Shown here: piece after piece, positions 33,274 to 42,991 of the stretch
Layout of the letters: each line of letters begins with the position of its first letter
Numbering within the stretch: the first letter of the stretch is position 1
Source: Sporosarcina globispora
GTDB taxonomy: Bacteria; Bacillota; Bacilli; Bacillales; Cytobacillaceae
DNA: 64,000 bases
NCBI RefSeq assembly: GCF_001274725.1
Contig: NZ_LGUF01000007.1
Location: 4,140,916 to 4,204,915, forward strand
Direction of reading: 5' to 3'
Notes under the pieces: generated by a model
Database searches by the model: none
Seen by the model: only the letters and a program-made list of their open reading frames with translations
Told to the model about the DNA's origin: nothing
Position numbers and translations under genes: made by a program

Positions 33274-33302
33274 TTCAAATAGATACAAATTTTATCTATA
33301 AT
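33274..33302 (+). promoter_or_regulatory. Repressor gene promoter
   Basis: TTCAAA (33274-33279), 17-base spacer and TATAAT (33297-33302), 39 bases before the CI-like start. Operator O5 (33282-33296) fills the spacer, so the repressor probably controls its own gene. Confidence 0.65.
33282..33296. promoter_or_regulatory. Phage operator O5
   Basis: GATACAAATTTTATC, in the spacer of the repressor promoter. It shares the GATAC-N6-TATC pattern with the other sites. Confidence 0.65.
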
Positions 33303-33340
33303 ATAAAATAATTAAATACATATGGTAAGGATGAACTAAA

Positions 33341-33730
33341 ATGTTAGGTCCCAGATTAAAGGAGCTAAGAGGGAAAAGGTCACAAGAAGAAATCGCTGAA
33401 AAGATCGGCATTTCACGAGCTAGGTTATCCCATTATGAAAATGAAAGAAGTCAACCTGACCACGAATTGCTTACTAAGTTAGCTGATTTTTATGGAGTAG
33501 GGATTGATTATCTTTTAGGAAGAACAGATAAAAAAGAACCAACTGAATCTAAAATAATCAAACATTATGATGAAGATAAAGAAATCGAAGAAATGCTTAA
33601 TGATCCAGAATTCGGCTTATGGTTCAAAGAATTAAAAGGATCACCTGAAGTGAATCGTGAAAAAGCGCTGGAATTTCTTCGCTTCTTAAATCACCAGGAA
33701 AAAGATCGTAAGCCAAAGAAACAAAAATAA
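33341..33730 (+). CDS. CI-like phage repressor
   Basis: The 129-residue protein has an N-terminal XRE helix-turn-helix (SQEEIAEKIGISRARLSHYE, residues 14-33) and the DYLLGRTD segment common in short Firmicute repressors. There is no LexA-type cleavage domain, so induction would depend on the adjacent ImmA-like peptidase, as in ICEBs1. It is transcribed on + with its own operator-controlled promoter. Confidence 0.9.
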   Translation: MLGPRLKELRGKRSQEEIAEKIGISRARLSHYENERSQPDHELLTKLADFYGVGIDYLLGRTDKKEPTESKIIKHYDEDKEIEEMLNDPEFGLWFKELKGSPEVNREKALEFLRFLNHQEKDRKPKKQK

Positions 33731-33802
33731 TCAAATAATGAGCCACAAGGCTTATTATTTTTACCACCAAACAGAACGTATGTTTCATCAGGAGGAATTG
33801 CA

Positions 33803-34402
33803 GTGACGTACAAACTAACGCCGCTCGAAAATGACATTAAAAATTTATACCTTTCTATGGGGATTCAAAGACCTGATCAAGTGGATATGGATGATATTGC
33901 ATTTAAGTTAGATATCTGGATTCATGAATTGAAATTTAAAAGTCGAGCTCGATCTTTTAAAGGGATGCATTCTATCTTATTGGATTCACGAATATCAGAT
34001 CAGGAAAAGTGGCAGGATTTCGGCCATGAATTATGTCACATTCTTAACCATGAAGGAAACCAGATTCATATGCCCCCTGCCTTCTTGGAATTCCAAGAAG
34101 TAAAAGCAAATAATTTTGCAAAGCATTTTTGTGTTCCTACTTTTATGATCTTAGATGCCGGCTTACCTTGTACCTGGAATGAGGCCATTCTTTTTGTAAT
34201 GGAGACATTCAATGTAACTGAATCCTTTGCAAGAAAACGGCTGCTGCACTTCAACAACCAGGTAATTGGTTTTGAATATTATGAAGCTCTAAGGCGGCAA
34301 TGGAGAGTGGAAGAGAATAAATTTATAGGAAATTACACAACAACTAATAAGGATTATGCAACTTCATTCTTTCGAAAGGAGTATATCAATGGCGAGTTTT
34401 AA
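33803..34402 (+). CDS. ImmA/IrrE-family metallopeptidase
   Basis: The metal site GHELCH (HELCH, residues 75-79) matches the HExxH motif of ImmA proteins, which cleave the phage or ICE repressor after DNA damage. Adjacent to a short repressor lacking its own protease, it is the likely trigger of induction. Start GTG 33803 follows AGGAGG. The 199-residue length is normal. It overlaps the integrase start by 14 bases. Confidence 0.85.
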   Translation: MTYKLTPLENDIKNLYLSMGIQRPDQVDMDDIAFKLDIWIHELKFKSRARSFKGMHSILLDSRISDQEKWQDFGHELCHILNHEGNQIHMPPAFLEFQEVKANNFAKHFCVPTFMILDAGLPCTWNEAILFVMETFNVTESFARKRLLHFNNQVIGFEYYEALRRQWRVEENKFIGNYTTTNKDYATSFFRKEYINGEF

Positions 34403-35585
34403 AAAAGTTGGGAAAGATAATTGGATGTTTCGCTGGAAGTACAAAGATAAAACAACAGGAAAACAAAGGGAGGTTAAGAGACAGGGATTTAGAACAAAAC
34501 CTGAGGCTACTGCTGCTTACGAGGAACTTAAAAGGACCATTGAATTAGGGTACGATTCAGTCCAAAATGAAAAAATAGTGGAGTTTTTAGAGTTTTGGCT
34601 ATCAGAATATAAAAAAGATAAAGTGGCTGTCAATACTTATCGACTCCACGAAAGGAACATCAATAATCACATAGCACCCTATTTCAATAATATGCTTCTA
34701 AAGGATCTGACACATCCCCTATATCAGAAATTTATTAATCACCTAATCAGCAAAGAATATAGCAAAAGAACTGTTGAAATAATTCACGGGACCATGTTCA
34801 GTTCCATGAAAAAAGCAAAAACGGCAAAAAAAATTCAATCTAACCCTTGTGAGGATATCACTATTTATTCAACAAAGGAAAAGCGAGAAAAAGATAATTT
34901 AAGCTCTCGAGTTAAATTTATCCCATATGATAAAATTGGTGAATTTTTAGATGCCACATTATTGGATAACCCTCTATACTACCTTTTCTTTAGGTTTTTA
35001 ATTGAAACAGGAGTGAGGAAAGGCGAAGCTCTTGCTTTGCAATGGGGCCACTTGGATTTAGTAAATCAAAGGGTGAAAATTGAACAGACCATAGATTATG
35101 AAGCTAAAAATGACGAGGAGCTCTTTGGTGAAACGAAAACCTATCATTCAAAACGAGAGATTCCAATTACAAAAAGATTGGCCGCAGAATTAAAAGCACA
35201 TAAGGTCCGGCAAAACGATAATAAGCTACGTTTTAAAGATGCTTATAAGCATGAACTTGATCTGGTGTTCTGTCGGCAAAACGGCACTACCATTCCAAAA
35301 TCAACTTTATTTAATGCTTTTCGCCGTATTCTTAATCGTGTTGGATTGCCCAATTTAGATATCCATTCCCTGAGACATACTCATGCAGTTTTACTCCTGG
35401 AATCTAAGGCGGAAATGAAATACATTCAGGAAGCTCTGGGGCATAGCTCTATGAAAATTACTTCTGATGTTTATTCTCATGTGAGTAAAAAAATCGAAAG
35501 TGACGCGATTGCCAGTTTCGAAAAGCATACTGAAGACATTTTTAAAGAGGGGGCAGAATGGGGGCGAAATAAAAAACCCCAATAA
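34389..35585 (+). CDS. int: Tyrosine site-specific integrase
   Basis: The 398-residue protein has an AP2-like N-terminal domain (about 1-55), a SAM-like core-binding domain (60-165), and a catalytic domain with Arg210 (TGVRKGEA), His326 and Arg329 (HSLRH), His352 (LGHSS) and Tyr362 (DVYSHV). It integrates and excises the prophage. The start is ATG 34389 behind AAAGGAG rather than an in-frame upstream ATG. It ends 28 bases before the glnA terminator, the probable attachment region. Confidence 0.95.
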   Translation: MASFKKVGKDNWMFRWKYKDKTTGKQREVKRQGFRTKPEATAAYEELKRTIELGYDSVQNEKIVEFLEFWLSEYKKDKVAVNTYRLHERNINNHIAPYFNNMLLKDLTHPLYQKFINHLISKEYSKRTVEIIHGTMFSSMKKAKTAKKIQSNPCEDITIYSTKEKREKDNLSSRVKFIPYDKIGEFLDATLLDNPLYYLFFRFLIETGVRKGEALALQWGHLDLVNQRVKIEQTIDYEAKNDEELFGETKTYHSKREIPITKRLAAELKAHKVRQNDNKLRFKDAYKHELDLVFCRQNGTTIPKSTLFNAFRRILNRVGLPNLDIHSLRHTHAVLLLESKAEMKYIQEALGHSSMKITSDVYSHVSKKIESDAIASFEKHTEDIFKEGAEWGRNKKPQ

Positions 35586-35613
35586 AAAGTCTCCCCTTTG
35601 CCCCCAAAAGAAA

Positions 35614-35642
35614 AACCCTCAATACCTATGGTATCAAGGGTT
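35614..35642 (-). terminator. glnA terminator and probable prophage attachment region
   Basis: In the - transcript AACCCTTGATACC pairs with GGTATTGAGGGTT around ATA, with two G-U pairs, followed by TTTCTTTT. The arms pair fully only as - strand RNA, so it is the glnA terminator. The integrase gene ends just to the left, which makes this the expected junction of host and phage DNA. The other att copy is outside the window, so the core cannot be defined. Confidence 0.75.
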
Positions 35643-35649
35643 AATCCTC

Positions 35650-36984
35650 TTAGTACATGCTCAAGTACTGCTCGCGCTCCCATGGATGCACTTGCGTACG
35701 GAACATATCCCACTCAATTTCTTTTGCTTCAATGAAGTGTTCGAAGATGTGTTCGCCAAGAGCGGATACGATGACTTCATCCTTCTTAAGCTCATCAAGG
35801 GCAGCAGCCAATGTAGCTGGTAGATCCTTGATTCCTTCTTCTTCACGTTCCTGCTTATTCATTACATAGATGTTGCGGTCAACTGGGGCAGGCGGAGTCA
35901 ATTTGTTCTTGATTCCGTCAAGACCAGCTTTTAGAAGTACTGCCATAGCAAGGTATGGGTTTGCAGCAGGGTCAACACTGCGTACTTCAACACGTGTACT
36001 TACACCGCGTGAAGCCGGGATACGAATTAGCGGTGAACGGTTTTGAGCAGACCATGCAACATAACAAGGTGCTTCATAACCAGGAACCAAACGCTTGTAG
36101 GAGTTAACGATTGGGTTCGTTACAGCTGTGAAAGCTGTAGCATGGTTGACGATACCAGCGATAAATTGGCGTGCAGTTTCACTTAACTGAAGATCGCCAG
36201 TTTCTTCAAAGAATGCATTCTTGCCGTTCTTGAATAATGATACGTTGCAGTGCATTCCAGAACCGTTAACGCCGAACAATGGTTTTGGCATGAATGTCGC
36301 ATGCAAGCCGTGTTTACGTGCGATTGTTTTAACAACAAGCTTGAATGTTTGGATTTGGTCACAAGCTGTTAAGGCATCCGCATATTTGAAGTCGATTTCG
36401 TGCTGGCCAGGTGCTACCTCATGGTGAGAAGCTTCGATTTCAAAGCCCATTTCTTCAAGCTCAAGCACGATGTCGCGACGGCAGTTTTCACCAAGGTCAG
36501 TTGGCGCAAGGTCGAAGTATCCGCCGTTATCATTTAGTTCAAGAGTTGGCTCTCCAGCCTGGTCAAGCTTGAATAGGAAAAATTCCGGCTCAGGCCCTAA
36601 GTTGAAATCAGAGAATCCTAGCTCTTCCATCTCTTTTAGGATGCGTCTTAAGTTACTGCGCGGATCACCAAGGAATGGTGTTCCATCCGGGTTGTAGATG
36701 TCACAAATTAATCGTGCCACTTTTCCTTTTTCTGCTGTCCAAGGGAAAACCACCCATGTATCAAGGTCTGGATAGAGATTCATATCAGATTCTTCAATAC
36801 GTACAAAGCCTTCGATTGAAGATCCGTCAAACATCATTTTGTTATCAAGCGCTTTTTCAAGCTGGCTGATTGGAATTTCAACGTTTTTGATTGTTCCTAA
36901 AATATCCGTAAACTGCAATCGGATAAACTTTACGTTTTCTTCTTCTGCAATACGTCTAATATCTTCTTTAGTATACTTTGCCAA
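35650..36984 (-). CDS. glnA: Glutamine synthetase
   Basis: The 444-residue type I enzyme ([11 protein letters not shown] near residue 48-58, NPYLAM near residue 345) condenses glutamate and ammonia. It lacks the long C-terminal adenylylation site insert, as in Bacillus GlnA, which is feedback-inhibited and also controls GlnR and TnrA. It lies 102 bases downstream of glnR in the glnRA operon. The prophage is inserted after its stop, leaving the gene and a terminator intact. Confidence 0.98.
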   Translation of the reverse strand: MAKYTKEDIRRIAEEENVKFIRLQFTDILGTIKNVEIPISQLEKALDNKMMFDGSSIEGFVRIEESDMNLYPDLDTWVVFPWTAEKGKVARLICDIYNPDGTPFLGDPRSNLRRILKEMEELGFSDFNLGPEPEFFLFKLDQAGEPTLELNDNGGYFDLAPTDLGENCRRDIVLELEEMGFEIEASHHEVAPGQHEIDFKYADALTACDQIQTFKLVVKTIARKHGLHATFMPKPLFGVNGSGMHCNVSLFKNGKNAFFEETGDLQLSETARQFIAGIVNHATAFTAVTNPIVNSYKRLVPGYEAPCYVAWSAQNRSPLIRIPASRGVSTRVEVRSVDPAANPYLAMAVLLKAGLDGIKNKLTPPAPVDRNIYVMNKQEREEEGIKDLPATLAAALDELKKDEVIVSALGEHIFEHFIEAKEIEWDMFRTQVHPWEREQYLSMY

Positions 36985-37086
36985 TGGTAGTTCCTCCCTT
37001 AATTTTCATGAGTGATTTATTTTTTTGCTCTGTTAATGTGCTCTCAGAAATCCAAGACAATATCAACGAGCTTTAAAAACTATTTT

Positions 37087-37494
37087 TTAATGGAAAAAGC
37101 GGTGCATGTTGCCCTGACGCATTGATGAACGATTAAAACGTCCTGCCTGCACAATTTCCTTGCGAAGGAGTTTCCGGATTTCTACATCGGATAAATCGCG
37201 TCTCGCTTTCTCTTCTTGCTTATTCATGCTCTCTGTTATCGCTTGCTGTTCTTTTACGAAGAATAGCTGTTTGATCCCGGCCATATTCACGCCTTGATCA
37301 ATCAGATCCTTGATTTCCAAAAGGACATCGATGTCGTTTAAGGAAAAAAGTCTTCTATTTCCGTCAGTTCTAGCTGGAGAAATTAATTGGTGCTCTTCAT
37401 AGTAGCGAATCTGCCTGGCAGTCAGGTCAGTCAGCTGCATGACAGTACCAATTGGAAAAAGCGGCATGGAACGTCGAATCTCGCTTCCAGTCAA
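37087..37494 (-). CDS. glnR: GlnR, MerR-family nitrogen regulator
   Basis: The N-terminal winged helix [20 protein letters not shown] (about 17-36) is typical of MerR proteins. GlnR represses glnRA during nitrogen excess when activated by feedback-inhibited GlnA; the C-terminal tail (about 95-135) is the region autoinhibiting DNA binding. GlnR boxes lie at its own promoter. Synteny with ynbB and hflX is as in Bacillus. Confidence 0.97.
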   Translation of the reverse strand: MTGSEIRRSMPLFPIGTVMQLTDLTARQIRYYEEHQLISPARTDGNRRLFSLNDIDVLLEIKDLIDQGVNMAGIKQLFFVKEQQAITESMNKQEEKARRDLSDVEIRKLLRKEIVQAGRFNRSSMRQGNMHRFFH

Positions 37495-37529
37495 CTATTT
37501 CTCCCCCTTTTCAATTACTTCTTGAGATA

Positions 37530-37580
37530 ATTATATGTAATGTTAGATAATCTGTCAACCAAATGTTAGTTTTTATAACA
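37530..37580 (-). promoter_or_regulatory. glnRA promoter with GlnR boxes
   Basis: A strong - strand promoter TTGACA (37558-37553), 17-base spacer and TATAAT (37535-37530). A perfect GlnR box, TGTTAGTTTTTATAACA, lies at 37564-37580 and a second one, TGTTAGATAATCTGTCA, at 37541-37557 overlaps the -35 box, so GlnR would block RNA polymerase. Confidence 0.9.
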
Positions 37581-37643
37581 TGGTTTTTTAAAAAATTTGC
37601 GTTTCATATTTTCATATAATTAATTCTCTGTAAAGCAACAGAA

Positions 37644-37671
37644 AAGGACAACTAACTATGTAGCTGTCCTT
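37644..37671 (-). terminator. Terminator of ynbB
   Basis: In the - transcript AAGGACA and TGTCCTT close a 14-base loop and the right arm leads into TTTTC. It separates the ynbB unit from glnRA. Confidence 0.75.
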
Positions 37672-37683
37672 CTTAATATTTAC

Positions 37684-38955
37684 CTAATTTATTTCGACTA
37701 AACCTTTTTCCAGCAATTGGTTCAAAGCGATGCATACCGCCATTTTCACATGCGAATATGTCAGCCCGCCCTGAACATAGGCAACATATGGAGGTCTGAT
37801 CGGGCCATCTGCGGTCAATTCAATGCTGGCACCCTGGATAAAAGTACCTGCTGCCATGATGACATCGTCTTCATATCCAGGCATGTAAGCCGGGTAAGCA
37901 GTAACATGGGAATTGACAGGTGAAGCAAATTGTATCGCCTGGCAAAACGCCACCATTTTATCTTTATCGTCAAATTGAACGGATTGAATCAAATCTGTTC
38001 TTTTACTATCCCATTTCGGATCGGAGTTCATCCCAAGACGCTCGAGCAAGGCTGCAGTGAAAACGGCTCCTTTAAGCGCCTGGCCGACAACATGCGGAGC
38101 CAGGAAAAAGCCTTGATACATTTCCTGAAGGCTGAATAGGGACGCACCCGCTTCTGCACCAATTCCCGGCGAAGTCATTCGGTAGGAACAAGCTTCCACC
38201 CATTCCTTCTTTCCGACAATATAACCGCCCGTTTTGGCAATGCCGCCCCCGGGATTTTTGATGAGCGATCCAGCCATCAGATCTGCACCAACATGGCATG
38301 GTTCACGGCCCTCAACAAATTCCCCGTAGCAATTATCAACGAAAACAACCGCGTCCGGCTTAATTTCTTTTACAAACTTGATCATTTCTTCAATTTGTTC
38401 AATCGTAAAAGATGGTCTTGTCGCATATCCTTTGGAACGCTGAATGCCAATCATTTTCGTGTTCGGATTGATTGCTTTTTCGACCGCAGGATAATCTATG
38501 CTTCCATCTTCCCTCAGCGGGATACTATTGTATCCAATGCCAAACTCCTTCAGGGATCCGTTTCCTGTCCCCCGAATGCCGACAATTTCTTCCAGTGTGT
38601 CATATGGTTTGCCGGTGATGTACAGTAATTCATCACCCGGACGCAGTACGCCAAAGAGTGCAATGGAAATGGCGTGCGTGCCTGAAATAATCTGCGGGCG
38701 CACCAGACCTGCTTCCCCGCCGAAAACTTCTGCATATATTTCCTCCAGCGTATCCCTGCCGATATCATCGTAGCCATAGCCGGTCGTAGGAATGAAATGT
38801 GAATCGCTGACTTTCAAATTTTGAAAGCTTTTTAATACACGGAATTGATTCTCATCGATCCGCCCGTCAATGCTTTGAAGTACTTCTAAAATCTGCTGCT
38901 CCACTTCCTTTACAATCGGCTGGAGCTTTTCCCCTTGTGATAACTGTTGAAACAT
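37684..38955 (-). CDS. ynbB: YnbB-like PLP enzyme (methionine gamma-lyase fold)
   Basis: The 423-residue protein has the fold-type I PLP enzyme pattern of the YnbB family: GRDTLEEIYAEVFGGE, VVFVDNCYGEF, and the likely PLP-lysine in SLIKNPGGG (about residues 239-247). Older annotations call such genes aluminium resistance proteins. The substrate is unknown. It follows hflX by 13 bases, as in Bacillus subtilis. Confidence 0.9.
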   Translation of the reverse strand: MFQQLSQGEKLQPIVKEVEQQILEVLQSIDGRIDENQFRVLKSFQNLKVSDSHFIPTTGYGYDDIGRDTLEEIYAEVFGGEAGLVRPQIISGTHAISIALFGVLRPGDELLYITGKPYDTLEEIVGIRGTGNGSLKEFGIGYNSIPLREDGSIDYPAVEKAINPNTKMIGIQRSKGYATRPSFTIEQIEEMIKFVKEIKPDAVVFVDNCYGEFVEGREPCHVGADLMAGSLIKNPGGGIAKTGGYIVGKKEWVEACSYRMTSPGIGAEAGASLFSLQEMYQGFFLAPHVVGQALKGAVFTAALLERLGMNSDPKWDSKRTDLIQSVQFDDKDKMVAFCQAIQFASPVNSHVTAYPAYMPGYEDDVIMAAGTFIQGASIELTADGPIRPPYVAYVQGGLTYSHVKMAVCIALNQLLEKGLVEIN

Positions 38956-38968
38956 GATGTTCTCCTAA

Positions 38969-40243
38969 CTATACGGTAAATTTCTTTAATGGCCCTGAAA
39001 TCTGATGGTCTTCGAGGTAATAGCCCTTGCAGACATACAGTTCTTTTTCTTCATTGAATGTCAATTCGCGCAGGATGGTTTCGTTCTTGAGCTGTGACAG
39101 CAGCTTTCCTTCTGTCGAAGGCACCTCAACATGGTAATGCTCCATCATCCCCAGAATCATCTGTTCGATTTTCCGTTTCAGCTCATTACGGTCCTCTTCT
39201 TCAAATGCGCTGATCTGAATCGTTTCTGTTCTGGCTGTCGGGACAAAATCAGGATGCCTTAAATCTCTCTTATTATATACCGTCAGCTGCGGTATTTTAT
39301 CGTTTTCCAAATCTTCTATTAGTTTATTGACCGTCTGCTCATGCTGGTAATAATCAGGATTGGACATATCAACCACATGAAGGAGGAGATCTGCTTCTTT
39401 TACTTCTTCAAGAGTGGAACGGAATGCTGCAATCAGCGTGGTCGGCAGATCCTGAATAAATCCAACTGTATCTGTAACAAGGGAAATGAATCCGCTTGGC
39501 AAAATCAGCTTGCGGGTCATCGGGTCAAGTGTGGCAAACAGCTGGTTTTCTTCATAGGAATCCGCTTCAGACAGCCTGTTAAATATCGTGGATTTTCCGG
39601 CATTCGTATAGCCGACAAGAGCAATTTGGAATGCTTTGTTTTTCTTTCTTCGTTCACGGTATCTGTCACGGTGCTGCACAATGACGGATAACTGTGTTTT
39701 AATATCATCTATGCGGCGGCGGATATGGCGGCGGTCGGATTCAAGCTTCGTCTCACCCGGTCCCCTTGTGCCAATTCCTCCTCCAAGTCTTGAAAGCTGG
39801 ACACCCTGGCCAGACAGACGAGGCAGCAGGTACTGCAGCTGAGCCAATTCGACCTGAAGTTTCCCTTCCTTAGATCGCGCCCTCTGTGCAAAAATATCTA
39901 AGATCAGCTGTGTGCGGTCAATAATGCGTGCATTCAAATCTGCTGAAAGATTGCGAACCTGGCTTGGAGAAAGTTCATCATTAAAGATAATAATATCTGC
40001 TTCCATTTCTTCCTGAAGCGCAGCCAGTTCCTCCACTTTTCCTTTTCCTATATATGTAGACGGATGAACCCGCTCTCTTTTTTGTGTAACTGAAGCTAAT
40101 ACTTCTCCATTTGCAGTTTCAGTCAATGATTCCAATTCTTCCATTGAATATTCAAACCGCTGGTCATCTTCATCAGTATGGCAGCCGACAAGAATGACTT
40201 TTTCATAATCTGGCTTACGTTCCAACCAGCATCCCTCTTTCAT
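38969..40243 (-). CDS. hflX: Ribosome-associated GTPase HflX
   Basis: The 424-residue protein has the HflX N-terminal domain ([16 protein letters not shown]) and a GTPase domain with GYTNAGKST (about 217-225), the DTVGFI switch II and NKRD. HflX binds 50S and splits stalled ribosomes, mainly under heat stress. It heads a unit with ynbB. The ATG at 40243 and a downstream TTG (LERKPDYE) are both possible starts. Confidence 0.95.
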   Translation of the reverse strand: MKEGCWLERKPDYEKVILVGCHTDEDDQRFEYSMEELESLTETANGEVLASVTQKRERVHPSTYIGKGKVEELAALQEEMEADIIIFNDELSPSQVRNLSADLNARIIDRTQLILDIFAQRARSKEGKLQVELAQLQYLLPRLSGQGVQLSRLGGGIGTRGPGETKLESDRRHIRRRIDDIKTQLSVIVQHRDRYRERRKKNKAFQIALVGYTNAGKSTIFNRLSEADSYEENQLFATLDPMTRKLILPSGFISLVTDTVGFIQDLPTTLIAAFRSTLEEVKEADLLLHVVDMSNPDYYQHEQTVNKLIEDLENDKIPQLTVYNKRDLRHPDFVPTARTETIQISAFEEEDRNELKRKIEQMILGMMEHYHVEVPSTEGKLLSQLKNETILRELTFNEEKELYVCKGYYLEDHQISGPLKKFTV

Positions 40244-40462
40244 ATGCTTATTTTAATTGATAACATCATAACAAAAAACATGCTTAAATACTAATTTTTA
40301 CCGCTATATAAAGGCATTTCCACCGTCCATTTAAAAAGTGTTAAAAAAGTATTGTATTTCTTTTTTTCCGTGTTAAAATCATATTGTTTGGAAAGAATTT
40401 ACGTTTTTAATTGACTGTTATAACATAGATATAGAGAGTTGCATCATGAGGAGAAATGGCAT

Positions 40463-41080
40463 ATGACATGGGAAGTTTTAAGTATGATTGGCACTGTTGC
40501 CTTCGCTGTCAGCGGCGCAATTGTGGCCATGGAAGAAGAATATGATATTTTAGGTGTTTATATTCTGGGTATTGTTACCGCTTTTGGCGGCGGGGCCATC
40601 CGAAACCTGCTAATAGGTGTTCCAGTCTCTGCCCTTTGGGAACAGGGGTTATTTTTTCAAATTGCTCTTTTGTCCATTACAGCAGTAATGCTGTTCCCGA
40701 ACAACCTGCTCAAACACTGGCAAAAATGGGGTAATTTCACTGACGCCATTGGATTATCTGCATTTGCCATTCAAGGAGCCCTATACGCTACGGATATGAA
40801 TCACCCTTTAAGCGCCGTGATCGTGGCTGCTGTATTGACAGGAAGCGGCGGCGGCATAATCCGTGACCTCCTTGCAAGGAGAAAACCGCTTGTTTTACGA
40901 TCTGAAATTTATGCGGTCTGGGCCATCCTTTGCGGTGCAGCAGTAGGACTTGGAATCGCAGCGGCACCGTTTGAACTTTACACTTTGTTTATCATTATTA
41001 CCGCTTTGCGTGTTTTATCTTACACATATAATTGGAAGCTTCCGGTTAAGAGACTTGGGACAAGTAAAAGCATCGGCTAG
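40463..41080 (+). CDS. TRIC/UPF0126-family membrane channel protein
   Basis: The 205-residue hydrophobic protein has about seven membrane spans and two repeats with the GGG-x-IR motif (AFGGGAIRNLL near 43-53, GSGGGIIRDLL near 126-136), diagnostic of the UPF0126/TRIC cation channel family. Probably a potassium-permeable or amino acid transporter-like channel in the plasma membrane. ATG 40463 behind AGGAG is preferred to an upstream TTG. A terminator hairpin closes it. Confidence 0.9.
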   Translation: MTWEVLSMIGTVAFAVSGAIVAMEEEYDILGVYILGIVTAFGGGAIRNLLIGVPVSALWEQGLFFQIALLSITAVMLFPNNLLKHWQKWGNFTDAIGLSAFAIQGALYATDMNHPLSAVIVAAVLTGSGGGIIRDLLARRKPLVLRSEIYAVWAILCGAAVGLGIAAAPFELYTLFIIITALRVLSYTYNWKLPVKRLGTSKSIG

Positions 41081-41093
41081 GGCCGATGCTTTT
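41066..41093 (+). terminator. Terminator between TRIC-family gene and TRAP operon
   Basis: AAAAGCATCGGC and GCCGATGCTTTT pair around TAGG. The stop codon of the TRIC gene is in the loop. The A and T runs make it bidirectional, so it can also end the dctPQM transcript. Confidence 0.9.
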
Positions 41094-41099
41094 TACTAT

Positions 41100-42383
41100 T
41101 TATAAGGTGGTTAAAAACATTGATATCGCAGGGAAATAAGTAATAATAAATAAATCAAAAACCATTACTGCAATAAAAGGTATGACAGCCTTGATTAATT
41201 TATCGTATGAAACATCAGCGATCCCCTTAACTATAAACAAATCCAATCCAACCGGAGGAGTAATTAAACCGATTGATAGGTTAACAACCATGATTAATCC
41301 AAAGAAAACAGGGTCAATGCCTGCTCCAAGCGCTATTGGGAGAAGCAACGGTGTAAGGATCGTAATTGCTGCAGAGGCGTTCAGGAAACATCCTGCAATA
41401 AAGAAGATAATGTTAAAAATGAATAGGATGAGATATTTATTTTCTGTTGCGTTCATTACAAGCTGTGCAAGCTGCTGCGGAATCTGTTCAGCCGTTAACA
41501 GCCATCCGAATAAATTTGCACCGGCTATAATGAAGACTACCATAGCAGACATTTTTCCGGCATTTATAAATGCTTCAGGTATATCTTTCCAATCCATATC
41601 TTTATAAACAAACTTATTAATGAGGAAGGCATATGCTGCAGCTACTGCACCGGCTTCAGTAGGAGTGAAAATCCCTCCCCTGATCCCGAAAATAATGATT
41701 AACGGCAAGAGCAAAGCCAATACCCCTTCATAAAAAGTTTTCCGGAAAGTTGTGAATTCGAATGTCCTTTTTTCCTCAGAATAATTATTTTTTCTGGTTA
41801 ACCAGTAGTTTAGCATCATTAAAGACAAGCCTATTAATATCCCAGGGATGATGCCTGCTGTGAACAAGTCTCCTATGGAAACTCCTGCTGTTACACCGTA
41901 TACAATCATGGGAATAGACGGAGGTATAACGACAGCTATTGTACCCGCACTTGCAACAGTGGCAGCTGCAAACCCTTTATCATATCCCTTTGACTCCATC
42001 ATTGGTATCATCATTTTACCTACAGCCGCTGTATCTGCTGCACCTGATCCGGATATCCCGGCAAAAAACATACTTGTTAAAGTTGAAACTTGTGCAAGAC
42101 CTGCCCTTACCCAGCCCACTGCGGCAAAAGCAAATGCCGCTATTCTTTTGCCCATGCTTCCTGACATCATGAATTCCCCTGTTAGCATGAAGAATGGGAT
42201 AGCCAGAAGCGGAAAGGAATCCACTGATGTTATTAATCGCTGAGGAACCACTTCAAGTGGAATATAATAAATGCTTGAGATAAATCCCAAAATGGAAGCT
42301 ATAATTAAAGAAATCGCAATAGGAACACCCAGAATCATTAACAAAAACAGTACAGCCAGGACAATAATTGCTACCGTCATCAA
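41100..42383 (-). CDS. TRAP transporter large permease (DctM-type), candidate sulfolactate uptake
   Basis: The 427-residue protein shows the TRAP large subunit pattern: N-terminal LAVLFLLMILGVPIAISL, then GSMGKRIAAFA, and GLITPPVGLDLFIV near residue 370, with 12 or so membrane spans. It carries out sodium-driven import of the ligand delivered by the DctP-like protein. It is the last gene of dctPQM. The inferred ligand, sulfolactate or a related sulfonate, comes from the adjacent catabolic genes. Confidence 0.92.
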   Translation of the reverse strand: MMTVAIIVLAVLFLLMILGVPIAISLIIASILGFISSIYYIPLEVVPQRLITSVDSFPLLAIPFFMLTGEFMMSGSMGKRIAAFAFAAVGWVRAGLAQVSTLTSMFFAGISGSGAADTAAVGKMMIPMMESKGYDKGFAAATVASAGTIAVVIPPSIPMIVYGVTAGVSIGDLFTAGIIPGILIGLSLMMLNYWLTRKNNYSEEKRTFEFTTFRKTFYEGVLALLLPLIIIFGIRGGIFTPTEAGAVAAAYAFLINKFVYKDMDWKDIPEAFINAGKMSAMVVFIIAGANLFGWLLTAEQIPQQLAQLVMNATENKYLILFIFNIIFFIAGCFLNASAAITILTPLLLPIALGAGIDPVFFGLIMVVNLSIGLITPPVGLDLFIVKGIADVSYDKLIKAVIPFIAVMVFDLFIITYFPAISMFLTTL

Positions 42384-42399
42384 ATTCCCTCCCCTTCAA

Positions 42400-42972
42400 C
42401 TAGCCCAAATTTGTATTTTGGGATTCTACTTGAACAACCACTCTTACATCTCTTTTTGCAGTGAGCAGCTCTAAAATATTTACCGATGAGTGAAGTATAC
42501 AGACAATTGAACTGACCAATACCGCTCCATAAATGAATGTCATATTTAGTCCAAGTGAAGGAGAAATCTGCTGAATGGAAAACTTTAATATTCTTGATCC
42601 ATAGACAATGAGAAACAGAAAAAGTGCACTGTTTACAACTTCAACCAGCAGCATTAATTTATTTTTCCATTTTTCAGATAAATAATGATGCAGAATTTCT
42701 ACCTGGGCATGCCCTTTGCTTTTATAAACAATTCCGATCCCTAAAAAAACGATCCAAACAAACATATACCTGATAAGCTCTTCAATCCAAGTTAAGTTGA
42801 AAATACTGAAGTCGGCAAAAGGGAGGACTTTTTTTGCTATTGCACTTTGCAGGACGTATCTTGAAAAAACCTGATATACTGTGGAAATAAAGGCAATGAC
42901 AAAAAATAATATAACAATATACTTTGATAACTTATCCGCTTTATCACTCAATTTCCCCAAAAATATTTTCAT
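42400..42972 (-). CDS. TRAP transporter small permease (DctQ-type)
   Basis: A 190-residue membrane protein with four predicted spans and the DctQ signature around LIRYMFVWIVFLGIGIVYKS (about 66-85). It pairs with the large permease. It lies between the DctP and DctM genes with short spacing. Confidence 0.9.
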   Translation of the reverse strand: MKIFLGKLSDKADKLSKYIVILFFVIAFISTVYQVFSRYVLQSAIAKKVLPFADFSIFNLTWIEELIRYMFVWIVFLGIGIVYKSKGHAQVEILHHYLSEKWKNKLMLLVEVVNSALFLFLIVYGSRILKFSIQQISPSLGLNMTFIYGAVLVSSIVCILHSSVNILELLTAKRDVRVVVQVESQNTNLG

Positions 42973-42991
42973 TTTCCAACACCCCCGTCAT

